Below, in pieces: positions 1 through 11,936 of a stretch of 64,000 nucleotides of DNA. The first letter of the stretch is position 1, and the number at the start of each line of letters is the position of its first letter. Where the stretch lies: contig CM018051.1 in assembly GCA_008638375.1 (NCBI GenBank), positions 15,035,969 through 15,099,968 on the forward strand. Reading direction: 5' to 3'. The DNA comes from Nyssa sinensis (Eukaryota; Streptophyta; Magnoliopsida; Cornales; Nyssaceae). The position numbers and the translations under genes are program-made. The notes below the pieces were generated by a model. It was given only the letters and a program-made list of their open reading frames with translations. It ran no database searches and had not been told where the DNA came from.

Positions 1-2954
1 AAAGATCCATTTCAAGGGATTGAGCTTCATCTTATACTGCTTGAGAATATCAAATGTTTGAGCCAAGTGCTGGAGATGACTGCTCTTCCGCAGGCTTTTG
101 ACCAACATATTGTCAATGTAGACTTCCATAGTACTGCCGATTAAGGGGTTGAACATCTTGTTAACCAGGCGTTGGTATGTGGCCCCAGCATTTTTTAGTC
201 CGAACGACATCACTCTGTAGCAATAGAGACCTCGTTCAGTTATGAATGACGTTTTCTCCAGGTCAGAAGGATGCATCTGTATTTGATTATACCCGGAATA
301 GGCATCCATGAAGCTCATAAGCTCGTGTCCTGCAGTAGCGTCGACTAACTGATCTATCCTTGGAAGAGGAAAGCTATCTTTGGGGCATGCTTTGTTGAGG
401 TCCATATAGTCGACACTGACTCTCCACTTTCCATTCTTCTTCTTGACCAGAACAGTGTTGGCCAGCCAATCGGGATAAAATACTTCTCATATCATGTTGG
501 TGTTGAGCAGCCTTTGGACTTCATCATTGATGACCTGATGTCGTTCTGGAGCGAGTGGCCTTCTCTTTTGTCTCACTGGTGGATGGTCTGGATCCACCAT
601 TAGTTTGTGTGTGATGAGGTCGGGATCTATTCCTTCCATATCCCTTGTTTCCCAGGCGAATACGGAGAGGTTTTTCTTTAAGAATTTGATCAAATCATCC
701 TGCTCGGTCTGTGTCAGGTCGGGACCTATCTGTAGGTAATGCCCCTGATCTTCCGAGCTGACTAGGACTTTAATAGGTTCCCCTATAGGCTTGGCCCTAC
801 TGTCCCTTCCTCTGGGGCTTAGTGGCTCGTCAATCTTGGAGGTACAGTCTTTTGCCTCGTGATAGCAAGAGTGGATTGGATCCTTGCCAGATCGATCCTT
901 CCCAGTGGAGTGTTGAGCTTCCCATCAAAACCTGCCATGATTATACTAGTGGGCTTAATGTCACTGGGGTTGAGCTTCATCTGCTTGAATGGGTTATAGA
1001 ACAGAACGTTAGTCGAACTCTCAGTGTCCACAAGGACTCTTTGAATCTCGAAATTGGCGATCTTGAGGGAGATGACCAGGGCGTCACTGTGAAGACAATG
1101 CACGCTTGTAAGGTTTTGATCCGTAAACTGGATTTCTGGCACAGGTTTTAACCTTTTCTCCATGTTAGAGATCTGTATGATGTTGGGAGTAGACCTGGCC
1201 TCCCGAGCATAACGCTTCCTCGACCTGTTAGAAGTCCCTGTTGTAGGGGAATCTATGTGTAGGACAAAGATCACTTGGTTGTTCTGCCGTGGGGGCTCGT
1301 TCCGTCCTTCCTTTTGTTCTTGCCTCTGGTCGGTCTTCCTTTGCTGGGGTCGCTCATCACGGGGGTTCTGTCCTCCGTCCTGTTTAACGAACTCCTGTAG
1401 TCGTCCTCTCCTTATTAGCTGCTCAATCTCATGTTTGAGAGCTTTGCAGGTATTAGTTGTGTGCCCTCGGTCTTTGTGAAAATCATAATATTTGATTTGA
1501 TCTCGGTAGCTGGGGTCACCTTTCAAAGGCTCTAGCCATCTCAGGTTCTCTCGAGATCTTACTTGCTTCAGTATATTGTACGAAGAGGTATTTGGAGGAG
1601 TAAAGTGGTTGAACTCTCTTAGCCCAGAATTATAGGGAGTTCTAGGGGCCCCTATTTTCTCTGGGCTTCTGGCTCTCTTCCTAGCCGAGTTGGTGTCCTT
1701 CCTTTGGTCGTCCTTCTTCTGACTGTCTTTCTTTTGGTCGTCTTTCTGAGCTTGTTCCTTGACCTTTCTAGAAGTGTCCTTGGCCTCTTCCAAGTTAATG
1801 TATTTCCTTGCTCGGTCCATGAGTGCTGCCATATCCACAGGAGGATTTTTGGTCAAGGAGTCCCTAAAGCCTCCTTATGCAAGACCAGCGGCCAAAGCAG
1901 CTACTAAGAAACTGGGGTTGCAGTCTGTCACCTTGGTGAGCTCGGCGTTGAAATGCGTAATATACCCCCTGAGTGATTCTTCCCTTCTTTGCTTTATGTT
2001 CAATAGGAATTCTGGACCCTTTCTCAACCTCCTACTAGTCATAAATCTGTCCAAGAATCTTCTTCCGAGCTCATAGAGGCTAGTAATTGAGTTCGATGGG
2101 AGGTGATGGAACCACTTCAGAGCAGTACCATTGAGGCTGGTTACGAATGTTCGACATAGAAAAGCGTCAGAAGTACTGTGCAAAGCCATGGTGTGCTAGT
2201 AGTGGGAGAGATGGTCCCCTGGGTCCCTTGTCCCATCATAAGGGGTGAATTTGGGGACGACGAATTTCTTGGGTCTCTCCTCAGCCATGATAGCATTGGT
2301 GAACGGGGTGGCCGACCTTCCAAGCAGCTTGACTAACTCATCTTGCTTCGGATACTGGGCACCCCTTACAATAGCAATGCGGTCCATTGATTCAACAACT
2401 TCCTCAGCTCTTATTGAACCCCTTGGTAATATAGGCTGCTGCGAGGCAGGCCTCGTAACTTCAGGGCCTACATGGTTAGGCTGGTCTTGGCCCATTGCTG
2501 GGGGGTTGTTCTGATTCTCTTGTACTGGTGGTGGAGGAACCACTCGAGGTGGTGACTCTTGTGGTACGTGATTCACTCCCGAAGCCCCAAGGATGGGGAC
2601 CCGAGTGACGCTTCGATAATGGACTTCTGGGATGAAGGCGGGCACTCCTTTACCAGCGACTGTTGATGGCTGGGGATCTCCATGAATATGGGCAACCGTG
2701 GGAGGCTGCAACTCCCGAGCGCTTGTGGCGACGAGTGGATTCTGAGGATTAGTTTCATGATTTTGGGTAAACATCGCTAGGGTTCTAGACATGGTTAGGA
2801 GCTGTTCTCGCAACAATTGGTTCTGCCACCTAGTTTCAACAAGCTCCTGTTGTACGGGATCAGTCACTCGCCCTCTTCCTCGTCCGGCAGGTAGTTGAGG
2901 CTGAGGGTTTTGAGAATTTTGAGTATTCTTCCTGGGTCGGAGATTGGGAGCCAT
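1..2954 (-). pseudogene. Tat-type Ty3/gypsy gag-pro-RT, decayed (element E1)
   Basis: Reading leftwards from ATG 2954 (MAPNLRPRKN) this is a retrotransposon polyprotein closely related to that of E2. In order it holds gag (capsid region FMTSRRLRKGPEF), a nucleocapsid motif (YYDFHKDRGHTTNTC), a protease region whose active site reads VDTESS where E2 has VDTGSS, and the first part of reverse transcriptase, which runs off the window at base 1. The frame stays constant across gag-pro, with stops at about 2196 (LSHY*H, Gln in E2) and 1875 (LA*GGF, Gln in E2). The protease C-terminus is deleted near 840-880 relative to E2. In pol a TGA stands at about 489 where E2 has Arg. The RT catalytic box near 103-117 reads YIDN instead of YIDD. 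It is a dead element, confidently Tat lineage because of its match to E2. Confidence 0.93.
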
Positions 2955-3012
2955 AATCCTTTGATTAAAGGAGGATGAACTTTGATTTAGTAGAGCACTT
3001 TGGTGATTGTCG

Positions 3013-3030
3013 TTCCTACAGACGGTGCCA
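3013..3030 (-). other. Primer binding site of element E1
   Basis: On the minus strand the sequence reads TGGCACCGTCTGTAGGAA, three bases inside the LTR edge at 3034. It aligns with the E2 site TGGCGCCGTCTGTGGGAA with two differences, both G-to-A. It is the tRNA 3'-end complement that primes minus-strand DNA synthesis. I have not assigned the tRNA. Confidence 0.8.
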
Positions 3031-3033
3031 AAC

Positions 3034-3733
3034 TGATGTTGCACTTTTTGGCCCACGTGTGATCGAAGCTCGGCTCCCTGCGAAATACTCAAAACAGAAG
3101 ATCAGAGGACCACCGGGTTAGCTCCGGCGGTAGCCGCTCCGATGCTTAAGTCAATAAACTGAATTGAAAGACTGTAATGAAAGCCAAATAATGAGCATGA
3201 AAATAAAACGTACCTCTAGGGTTTAATTTATAGGCAGTGGCTTTCCCAAGTTGATTAGGATTTGGAGCCATGAATATAAGGATTGGATCGTCGGAGATAT
3301 TAGTTACTTTGTTGAATATGGCAACATAGTGTGGCAGTTTCCTTGTTGGAGACTGTTTCCTTATTTCCTGCTTGGTGCACATTGAGGCAGTGATGAGGTC
3401 CGATCATCGATGTATCGTACTGAAGGCTTGCGTTCATACATGTTAGCTTTGCAGGAGAGCGATCCTGCTCTGATGATATGAGCTCGGTCTCTGTGGGTCT
3501 TGCCCTTGAAAGACCGATGATGAGCTGTATGACCGAGCATGAGCTGAATGACTGAGTACGAGATGAATGACCGAGCATGGGCTGAATGACTGAGCACGAG
3601 ATGAATGACCGAGCGTGGGCTGAATGACTGTGCACGAGATGAATGACCGAGCATGAGCTAAATGATTGAGCATAACCTGACCTGTAGTTACACGTGTCAA
3701 GTAGTGGTTGGTGTGTCACATTGTGGTATATCA
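3034..3733 (-). repeat. 5' LTR of element E1 (700 bp)
   Basis: The plus strand starts TGATGTTGCAC and ends GGTATATCA, the reverse complement of the TGATATACC...CA ends of the E2 LTR. Shared blocks include the GGAGCTAACCC-like and CTCCGGCGGTAGCCGCTCCGA regions and the CCTCTAGGGTTTAAT leader. The adjoining 5 bp on the outer side are GGTTC (3734-3738), a candidate TSD whose partner lies outside the window. The LTR is 73 bp longer than that of E2, partly because of an internal 38-bp tandem repeat. Confidence 0.85.
3518..3672. repeat. 38-bp tandem repeat inside the E1 LTR
   Basis: About four imperfect copies of a 38-bp unit built from two half-units, of the kind GCTGAATGACTGAGCACGAG followed by ATGAATGACCGAGCATGG. 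It lies in the U3 side of the LTR. The E2 LTR has an unrelated internal duplication at the comparable place, so both LTRs carry repeats in U3. Open frames across it on the minus strand are repeat artefacts. Confidence 0.8.
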
Positions 3734-4305
3734 GGTTCCAAATCTCCACGCCACACCAAACATACCGGGAATGAATTCTGAACCTCAAACTGTTGTTTTG
3801 GCTAATGCAAATGCCACCCCAAGCATGCTCAACACCTTCTTTTTTTTGGCAGAAGAGCATGCCCAGGCCATTAATTTATCATCACCTCCCTGATATCAAC
3901 ACATTTTTTGGCAGCATTTTTATTGATTAAACTGTTTTTTATATATAGCCCACGTATTGAGCCTCAACAAGTTTCTTCATTTTATTTTATTTTTTGGTTT
4001 TCTTATAGTTGGATAGCACTAGAATACCTTGAATTTTTTTTTTTTTGAACTGTTCAACACCTTTTTTTTGGGTTATCAGTAGGACCTCCTGTGTAGATAA
4101 AGATCCAAGCCATGAATATTCTTCTCTTTTTTACATTCTCACTGTTCACATGAACAACAATATCTTTTTTTTTTTCAATGGTTCAACTTCTTTTTTTTTT
4201 CCTTCAGCTTTATCCAACAATGCTTCAATCAAATTTGCGAACTCTCATCTGAAGGTCTGATTTTTTTATTTTATTTTTTTATTCTTTAAGTTTATGATGA
4301 CTTTA
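3734..4305. other. Spacer, T-rich, no gene seen
   Basis: Flank of element E1. It contains several homopolymer T runs (about 4035, 4170, 4190) and no reading frame with recognisable similarity. Nothing further seen. Confidence 0.6.
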
Positions 4306-4575
4306 GGATGCATGTTTCTCGACAGGAAACTTGTACCCGCAATTGGATGCATGTCTATCAATAGGAGGCTTCTACCCGCAATCAAATGTCTGGCTCTTAA
4401 TCGGAAGTTTGTACCCACAATCGAATGTTTGTCTCTTGAAAGGAAGCTTGTATTCGCAGTTGGATTCCTATCTCTCGAAAGGAGGTTTGTATTCACAGTT
4501 GAATGTTTGTCTCTTGAAAGGAAGCTTGTATTTGCCGTCGAATGCCTTCCTCTCGGAAGGAGACTCGTATCATAA
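4306..4575. repeat. 39-bp tandem repeat array, about 7 copies
   Basis: Diverged copies of a 39-bp unit, for example GGATGCATGTTTCTCGACAG continuing GAAACTTGTACCCGCAATT. Because 39 is divisible by three, open frames persist on both strands and look like 13-residue repeats. No start context or homology supports a protein. Arrays of this kind lie downstream of pol in E2 and E4, so this may be the post-pol array of the minus-oriented gypsy remnant whose integrase lies at 12.6-13.3 kb. Confidence 0.85.
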
Positions 4576-5184
4576 AGTGATAAAATGTGCTAGCTCTGGT
4601 CTTCCAATGGCGATCTTTTAGTAATGAGATAACTTGGTTTACGACTTCAAATCGAAGGCTTTTGTTAAGTGAAGCTTCAGATTCACGATTTTGTATTTTT
4701 TTCTTCGTAAAGAAGGTTTTTGTCAAGTAGTCAACTATTTTTGACATTTGTCTAAATAAGCTTTTGTTGAACAATAATTTTGAGTCTAATTAAGTCACGC
4801 TCTCCCTTCTCTATGGGGTTTAGTTGATAAAATCATGCTTGTTTTTGAAGACTTTTATCTCATATTCTTCAGACTAAGACTATATACTCAAGTCTTACTT
4901 TCATTTTTCTTGTTTTTCTAATGTTTTTTCACAGACATTTCGAAGATTATCAAGACTCTTCCTTGTGACGAAGATGATGTTTTGGACAAATCTGGAAACT
5001 ATGAGACATACCTCAATCTGTGATGAATTGAAGTGTCCCTTACCCTAGTAGTAAAAATTTGGCATTTGACTGACCAAGGACCTTTTGGTGAGGAGCTACA
5101 AGCTTTAAAACTATATGAGATTTTATGTAGAAAGTGTCCAAGCTTCAAGTGGACGTGACAAGTCTACACTTTCTAAGCCAAATG
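4576..5184. other. Spacer, probably retrotransposon-derived
   Basis: No coding sequence recognised. It continues from the 39-bp array to the left edge of the copia-like solo LTR. It is likely part of the same minus-oriented gypsy remnant, because the text across the LTR insertion (ending CCAAATG, resuming GTTCCCACACTTGAG) leads straight into the 134-bp array. Confidence 0.4.
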
Positions 5185-5189
5185 AGCAT

Positions 5190-6714
5190 TATTGCCTAAA
5201 AATATACTCAAGAGGGTGGTGATTCGGGTATTTCAAAAATATTTACCTGCTTTAGGATTTTACAAAATTAAATGTAAATAGATAATAAAACAAGTAAAGA
5301 GTAAGAGAGTAGAAAGCGAAACACCAATATTTTTCTGAGGTTCGGATTACCCTACGTTCTCGACTCATGCTCCCAGCTTGAGTAGTTCACTATTGAACTC
5401 ATTGCAGATGGAAATCAAAACTTTTACAAAATAGCTCCCCGTTCTTAAACCCAACAAAATCCACTTTTGCCTTGCAATGGTAGCGTAACCTTTAATATCT
5501 TACAATAATGAGAAGAATGATTTGCAAATAGATATACTCTCTTTCTAGAGTTGATTTATAATATAATCACACTATTTAATTATTGATCAATAAATGCTCC
5601 GACTATTTAATAAGAAAGGAAACTTTGAGATCTAGAATTTAAATAAATGCAATCTTAAGTCATTCAAGTGTAATAGAGTGTAAGAGTTAATCATAAATGC
5701 TTCCTAAACCTCTCTTTTATAGGCTTTTAAAAATTATAGCTGTTAGGAACAAAATATGACAGTTTAGATCTTTCAAATTAATTTGAAAGTGTCAGATCGA
5801 CAAAGTCAGTTGACAAATTCATAATATATTCAACTACATCATAATTTGGTCGACTGATGAACTCAACTGGTCATCCAGTGGCAAAATGATCAATTTCTAA
5901 AAAACATATAGTCGATTGATTCAATAAGTTGGTCAACTACTTTTTCCAGTGGCATTTTGTTCATGTTTTTCACAAAAATACTTAGTTGACTAGTTCATCA
6001 ATATAGTCAACTACTTTTTCTAGAAGTAAAAACTCATTATGAATAAACTATCACTTGGTCGACTAGTTCTAAAACTTAGTCGAATGGTTTTAATAATGAC
6101 AAAATAAGCATGTTTCTTGATAGCAATATAGTCGACTAGTTCTATGCATGACTTAGTCAACTATTTTTGATAGTTTCGACACTTTTGCCTATTTGGTCAA
6201 AATTTTTTGTTCCATTTAACTTGAATTTTCAAAACTTAAGGTAAACCAGTGTTTCATTTTGAAAAAAAATATTTTGTGATTGATTTTAGTTGATCACTTA
6301 AATACTAATAACATTAGATTTATGATCAATTAATCCTAAGTCACTCAAAATTCAAAATAATGAAAAGTAAATTTTAGCATTTTGTGATTGATTTTAGTTG
6401 ATGACTTAAATACTAATAACATTAGATTTATGATCAATTAATCCTAAGTCACTCAAAACTCAAAATAATGAAAAGTAATTTCTTCACTTGATTACATGGG
6501 TTTGAGTGCTTCCACTTTCTTGAGTTTGATTTTGATGCTTGATCTTGAGTGGATGTCTTTGCTTTCTTGAGATTTTGACTTTGGTCAAACTTTTCTCGAC
6601 TTCGTTGACCTATTTGCATTATCGCTTAAGATATGACATTAGTACTTATACTCAATGCCTTGTTATCATCAAAATTACTAGGATACCCTTAATTTATAAC
6701 TTTTAGGGCTAACA
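5190..6714 (-). mobile_element. Solo LTR, Ty1/copia-like, minus orientation
   Basis: On the minus strand it begins TGTTAGCCC at 6714 and soon reads TTTTGATGATAACAAGGC, a start common in Ty1/copia LTRs of the SIRE/Maximus type. Its other end (minus) carries CACCACCCTCTTGAG, like the usual copia LTR tail. AGCAT at 5185-5189 and 6715-6719 is a matching 5-bp target duplication. No PBS, gag or pol adjoins it, so it is a solo LTR of 1,525 bp. The left terminus (TATTGCC) has lost the canonical TG, so lineage and exact edge are inferred. Confidence 0.55.
6271..6486. repeat. 108-bp tandem duplication inside the copia-like LTR
   Basis: Two adjacent copies (6271-6378 and 6379-6486), both starting ATTTTGTGATTGATTTTAG and differing at only a few bases by eye. 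It is a local duplication inside the solo LTR. Confidence 0.85.
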
Positions 6715-6789
6715 AGCATGTTCCCACACTTGAGACCAAGACTTGTGTATTGGAGGTATTGGGGAACTTGGGTTTTATTTTGTATAGCC

Positions 6790-7837
6790 ATGCATAATTT
6801 ATACTTTTATGGGTTTAAAATATCCTTAGTTTTACCACCTTGGACTTCGGTAAAAGTGTTTCAGCAATTTAACCACATATTGCACCATTAGTTGACTTGA
6901 GATCTTGATTTGGTTTGGGTTGTACACAGCTTATACTCTTACAGGCCAAGAGTATCCTTAATTTTACCACCTTGGACTTCGATGGAGTGTTTCAGCAATT
7001 TAATCACGTACTACACCATTGGTCGTCTTCATTTGTGATTTTGACTTTATTTGGGTCGTACATAGTTTATACTCTTGTGGGCCATGAGTATCCTTAGTTT
7101 TACCACCTTGAACTTTGGTGGGGTATTTCAGTAGTTTAACCATGTACTATACTATTAGTGGACTTCTGATTTTGAAATTTTTTTTTGTCGTACAAAGTTT
7201 ATACTCTTGTAGACCAGAAGTATCCTTAGTTTTACCAAGTTGAATTTCGGTAGGGTGTTTCAGCAATTTAACCACATATTACACCATTTGTGGTTTTGGG
7301 ACTTTAATTTGGTTTGGTCGCACATAATTTATACTCTTGTAGGTCAAGAATATCTTAAGATTTACCACCTTGGACTTTAGTGGGGTATTTCAGTAGTTCA
7401 ACCCGACAATTTATACACTTGTAAGCTAGGAGGAGCCTTAGTTTTATCATCTTGGGCTTCGGTGGGGAGTTTCAACAGTTTAATCACATGCTACACCATT
7501 GGTGGACTTGAATTTTGATTTGGTTTGGCCGTACATAGTTTATACTTTTGTGGGCCAGGGATAGCCTTAGTTTTACCATGTTGGACTTTGGTGGGGTGTT
7601 TTCAGTAATTTAATCACGTACTATATCATTGGCGGACTTAAATTTTGATTTGGTTTGGTCGTACATAGTTTATACTCTTATGAGTTAGGAGTATCTTTAT
7701 ACTCTAGCGAGTTAGGAGTATCCTTAGTTTTTCCACCTTAGATTTCGATGGGTTGTTTTAGTAGTTTAACCACATATTATACCATTGGTGGACTTGAATT
7801 TTGATTTGGTTTGGTCGTACACAATTTATACTTTTGC
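6790..7837. repeat. About 134-bp tandem array, left part
   Basis: About eight diverged copies of a unit containing TATCCTTAGTTTTACCACC, then TTGGACTTCGGTGGGGTG, TTTCAGCAATTTAACCAC, ACACCATTGGTGGACTTG and GTACATAGTTTATACTC. Copies of the CCTTAG motif fall near 6825, 6953, 7089, 7221, 7350, 7433, 7564 and 7719. The array resumes at 12414 beyond a 4.6-kb insertion. It lies downstream, in element sense, of the minus-strand integrase remnant at 12.6-13.3 kb. Confidence 0.85.
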
Positions 7838-8891
7838 AGTCCAGGCAGGGGCGAAGCCAAGATTTTCTTCTAGTAGGGGCAATTTAAAGTTCACTATCAA
7901 AATTAAATTAAATTTTATAAAATTACTTGTTACTAAATGTATTTTAAATGATTAAAAAATTAAAAATTTGATAAAAACATTAACAAAAATAAAAAGTAAG
8001 AATAATTTGGTTCCAAAAATAAATTTGTTTCGCTATAATTAGAAAGTTGCAATTTTTGCACATGTTGTATATAGGATTCACTTCCTTTGAATAGTTTTGG
8101 TACATTTTTTACTATTATTTATAAAAATATATATATATATATATTTGCATATAATATTAATATTACTTTCATAAAAAAATATTAATCGTAGTTCATAATT
8201 CTTATACAAAAAATTTAATTTAACTACTTCCGCTGAGTTTTCTCCTGATCGGCAGACACAAATCTCTATATTCATTTTGATATTTTTTTTTCTCTCTCTT
8301 TTATTTTAAAATTCTTAATACATCCTTAACCATATGAATAACTTGAGAGTTTCATATTCAGATGAGTTATTGAACATAAATTAATTGTAATTGTTTAACT
8401 GAGATCTAAATATCTACTAAGGACATTTGAGAATATTTTTGCTCCATTTGTTCAATCATTTCCAATTAACCTTAAGACATTTTTCTCTATCTCTCTCTAT
8501 ATAAATATAAATAAATAAATTAATATATATATATATATATATATATTAGTTACAAAAAAAATATTAAAAAGAAAGCAACAATAAGAGCCCTTATGTGATG
8601 TTTCCTTCAATTGAGATTTATATCTTCTTCTTCCTCCCTTAAAATACCAAATTTAAGAATTTAAGCCTTTAACAAGAATTTTTTAGTAAATTCATTAATA
8701 GTACCTTGAAGAAAAATATAAAGAATATTAATTCTTGTCCCAATCTTAAATATATTGAATAAATAGATTTAAAGAAAAAATGTTAAAATTTAGTATTGAA
8801 ACCTTAAATCATGATACAATTTGCATGTGGTTTGATAGTATAACATGAGTAAGCAATTGAAATAGCATTTTTAAATGTCATTGAATCTTTC

Positions 8892-11800
8892 TGTAGAGAC
8901 CTGAAAATTGAGGGTAAATTCTTCGTTTTTGCCGGTAGGGCACTATTCATGCATTGTTTGTCGGTAAGGCACTGTACATGCACATTTAGATGTAAGTTAT
9001 ATTTAGAAGCATATTTTGAGTATTCCATAGAAAACAAATATGCTTATAATGTTAAAATACACCTCTTGTAAAAATCTGAGCCTATTCGGAGATAGTTTCA
9101 AAAATTAGACCAAAAGGGCATTCCGGATGGCCCGGGTGGATCTGGCCAAACCCGGCCATAGGCGAAAATTTACTTTTGAAAATTTTCTTTTAAAATAATT
9201 TTAAGAACTTTGGTTCAAGCAAAATGTCGAATTGAGGCGTTTCGGGATGGGTTGTAGTATAACAGGGTCCCGGATTCATTAAGGACAAAAGGGTCATTTT
9301 GCACCTTTGCCCCTCCACTATAAATATAGACCCTTAGTGTATTTTTATCACATGTTGGGCTGAGTTTCAGAGCAGAATTCGTGCATGGAGAAAAGTGAAG
9401 AAAAAGCCCTAGGTTCTCCAAGCTTCAAGTCACCAAAACACACTCCTAGGGCAAGATTCTTGCAAGGCTTCCTTCTAAGAAGTTGTTCCTCTCATCAAGG
9501 ACTATATCCTCACCGATCAGTTCGGCTACACAGCGAACACAACTTCCTCGATTTGAGAAAAACCAGTCTAGGTATGATATTTTACTAAGTAAGGAATATA
9601 ATTAAGTTTAGGAGTGATTCATATGTTGATTGAATGATTCATATGTTTATTTGATGTTATAAAATCACTTAGGATATGGTTGCTTTGAAAAATCTAGAGT
9701 TGAGTGTTTATGTATTTGTGTGTCCTTTGTTATTCCTTGGGAATTTGGAAAAGTGGTAAACATGAACCATGACTATAAGTGAAATTCATTGTATTCTAGC
9801 TTAGGTTCATGTAGACAAAATCTTGTAGTTGGAAAGTTATGAGTTATTTAAGGTGTTGGTGTTTTATGTATTTTTTAATCTTTGAGAATTTGTCAAAGTG
9901 ATGATCATGTGACTTGTTTATATGTTTGATTCATTGCATTCTACCTTGTGTCCATGTAGAGAAACTCTTGTGGTTTGAGAGTTATGAATTATTCTATGAG
10001 TTGGTAGTTTGTGTATTTGTATGTTCTTTGAGAAATTGTCAAATTGATGAACATGAGACTTGATCATATACTTAATTCATTGAATTATGACTTATATTCA
10101 TGTAGACAAAGTGTTGTGAATTTGAAGTTTTGCCTTACTTTGTGAAAGAGGCATATTTTTAAGTCATGCTCCATGTGTTGACGAAATGTTTCATTGAATT
10201 GCATAAGAATAAAATCAAAGCATGTTGGAATAGTATAAATTCATTGAGGCATGGCATGAGTTGAGCACTTGGTGCTATGCATTATGAGGGTGTAGATCTT
10301 GTGGTGAAAAACCCAAAATTGGACATTGCATTGGTGCCTGCTTACCCAATGAGAGCGATCCGTGAACAGGTGTTGGTACTCGGATATCCAACGGGAGCGA
10401 TCCGTAAACCGAGACATAGTGGCATAGAGTGGACATGGGTGTGACATAGAGTTGACATGGGTGTGACATAGAGTTGACATGGGTGTGACATAAAGTTGAC
10501 ATGGATGCGACATAGAGTTGACATGTGTGTGACATGGAGTTTGCATGGGTGTGTCACGCATGTTGCCATTGCATGGTGTTGATGAATTAGAAGGCATGTA
10601 GATTATAAATGTACACTTGCACATGTCACACCTTAATTTTTTTTCATGCATTAGCATCATGTCATACCAGCAGTTGAGCTGACTTATTTGTGGGATATCA
10701 TATTACAGATGAGGCCCCGGTACTTGAAGACTTGATGAAGTCTTGAAGGATGTAGGGGAAGTGGACCATGGTGGACATTTTGGCCCTTGGGGCATATTTT
10801 GAGTTGTATGAGGGCATAAGCCCTAAGACTTTTGTAATGCAATTGTAATAGTATTGTGTAGTGTAAACAAAATGGGCAAGGCCCTATAATTGTAATGAAA
10901 GTGAGAATGTGATGTTTTGTAGAGGATTGTATATTTGAATGATGTATGTTAATTCTCATGAAATTGTGGCCATTGAGTGAAGATGGAAATGTGTAAATCA
11001 TTGATTGTATAATGTATCATGAATATTAGGTGGAAAAATGCTTAGAAAATAAAGGAAACCATGTCAAAATTTTGTGAAATTAAAAGAGTCATTAGGTGTG
11101 TAAAATTGTTATGAATAAGTAGGAAAAAGTGCCACAAAGTGGGGGTAAAAGCCATGAGGAAATAGGCCAAAATTAGAGAAAATTAGCTGCAGCCGCTACA
11201 ATAAAAATTCAGAAATGGAAAAGTTAGGTTGCAGCCATGAACAATGATTCTGCAAAAAATGCCCCAGACCAGTCCTAGCCTAAACAGCCCACGCTTGTCG
11301 CAGCCCCTCGCTGCGCTTGGCCAAGCGCCTATCTGCTCGCGCGTGCCCTCCTGCCTGCGCCCCACTGTGCGCCCATGCGTGCAGCTGCTGCCATGTCATG
11401 GCACAGCCCCTAACACCCCCTGGCACCTGCTCCTTTGGCCACCCTTTTGAGCCATATTTAGGTACCTTTTTGGATTATGTTTGGGCACCATATTGGGCCA
11501 TGTTTGGCCACCTTTTTGGGCTGTTTTTGGTAACCTTTTTGGGCCATGTTTGGCCACTCACATGGGCCATGTTCAGCCCCTTCCTTAAAAAATTTTTGGT
11601 AGACTTTTGACCCACTCTTGGACCATGTCTTAGGGCATTTTTGGGGCCCATTTAGGCCATCATTCCAAGGCATTTTTAGGGATGATATGAGACTATCTTA
11701 GAGACCATTTTTTGGACAATACTTGGACCACTTTGACTATTAGTTGGGGGAGGTGTTTGACTACAATTTGGGACTCATCTTGGGTGGGTTCAGTTAAAAA

Positions 11801-11936
11801 AATTTCACTTCTAATGTTGGGAAAAACATGGGAAAATGAATGAATAAGTAATTAAATTCACCTTATGACTTTTACTTTACTTTTCTTATTTTATTTTCAC
11901 TCACCCCCCAGGTTTGTGGAGATTGGGGGCGTGACA
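8892..11936 (+). mobile_element. Solo LTR, Tekay/Del-like chromovirus (3,045 bp)
   Basis: It starts TGTAGAGACCTGAAAATT and ends GATTGGGGGCGTGACA, flanked by perfect 5-bp duplications CTTTC at 8887-8891 and 11937-11941. Length and termini fit the long LTRs of plant Tekay/Del chromoviruses. Internal features typical of such LTRs are three loose copies of a roughly 150-bp block at 9680-10120, a 22-bp array near 10.5 kb, and a run of GGGCCATGTTTGG-like motifs near 11.45-11.58 kb. The open frames in it come from these repeats. It arose by recombination between the two LTRs of a full element. Confidence 0.88.
10430..10560. repeat. 22-bp tandem repeat in the Tekay-like LTR
   Basis: About six copies of GACATGGGTGTGACATAGAG plus TT. 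It creates cysteine/histidine-rich minus-strand open frames that are not genes. Confidence 0.85.

Noticed and set aside
3300..3860. Three overlapping minus-strand frames of 85-186 codons
   Set aside because: They read through the 38-bp LTR repeat in several frames at once, the mark of a repeat artefact.
4266..4621. Frames with 13-residue repeats on both strands, possibly a repeat protein
   Set aside because: The 39-bp period keeps every frame open, both strands look equally good, and the units differ without regard to codon position.
10241..10660. Minus-strand Cys/His-rich frame that could look like a zinc-finger protein
   Set aside because: It comes entirely from the 22-bp repeat in a solo LTR; no start context or homology.
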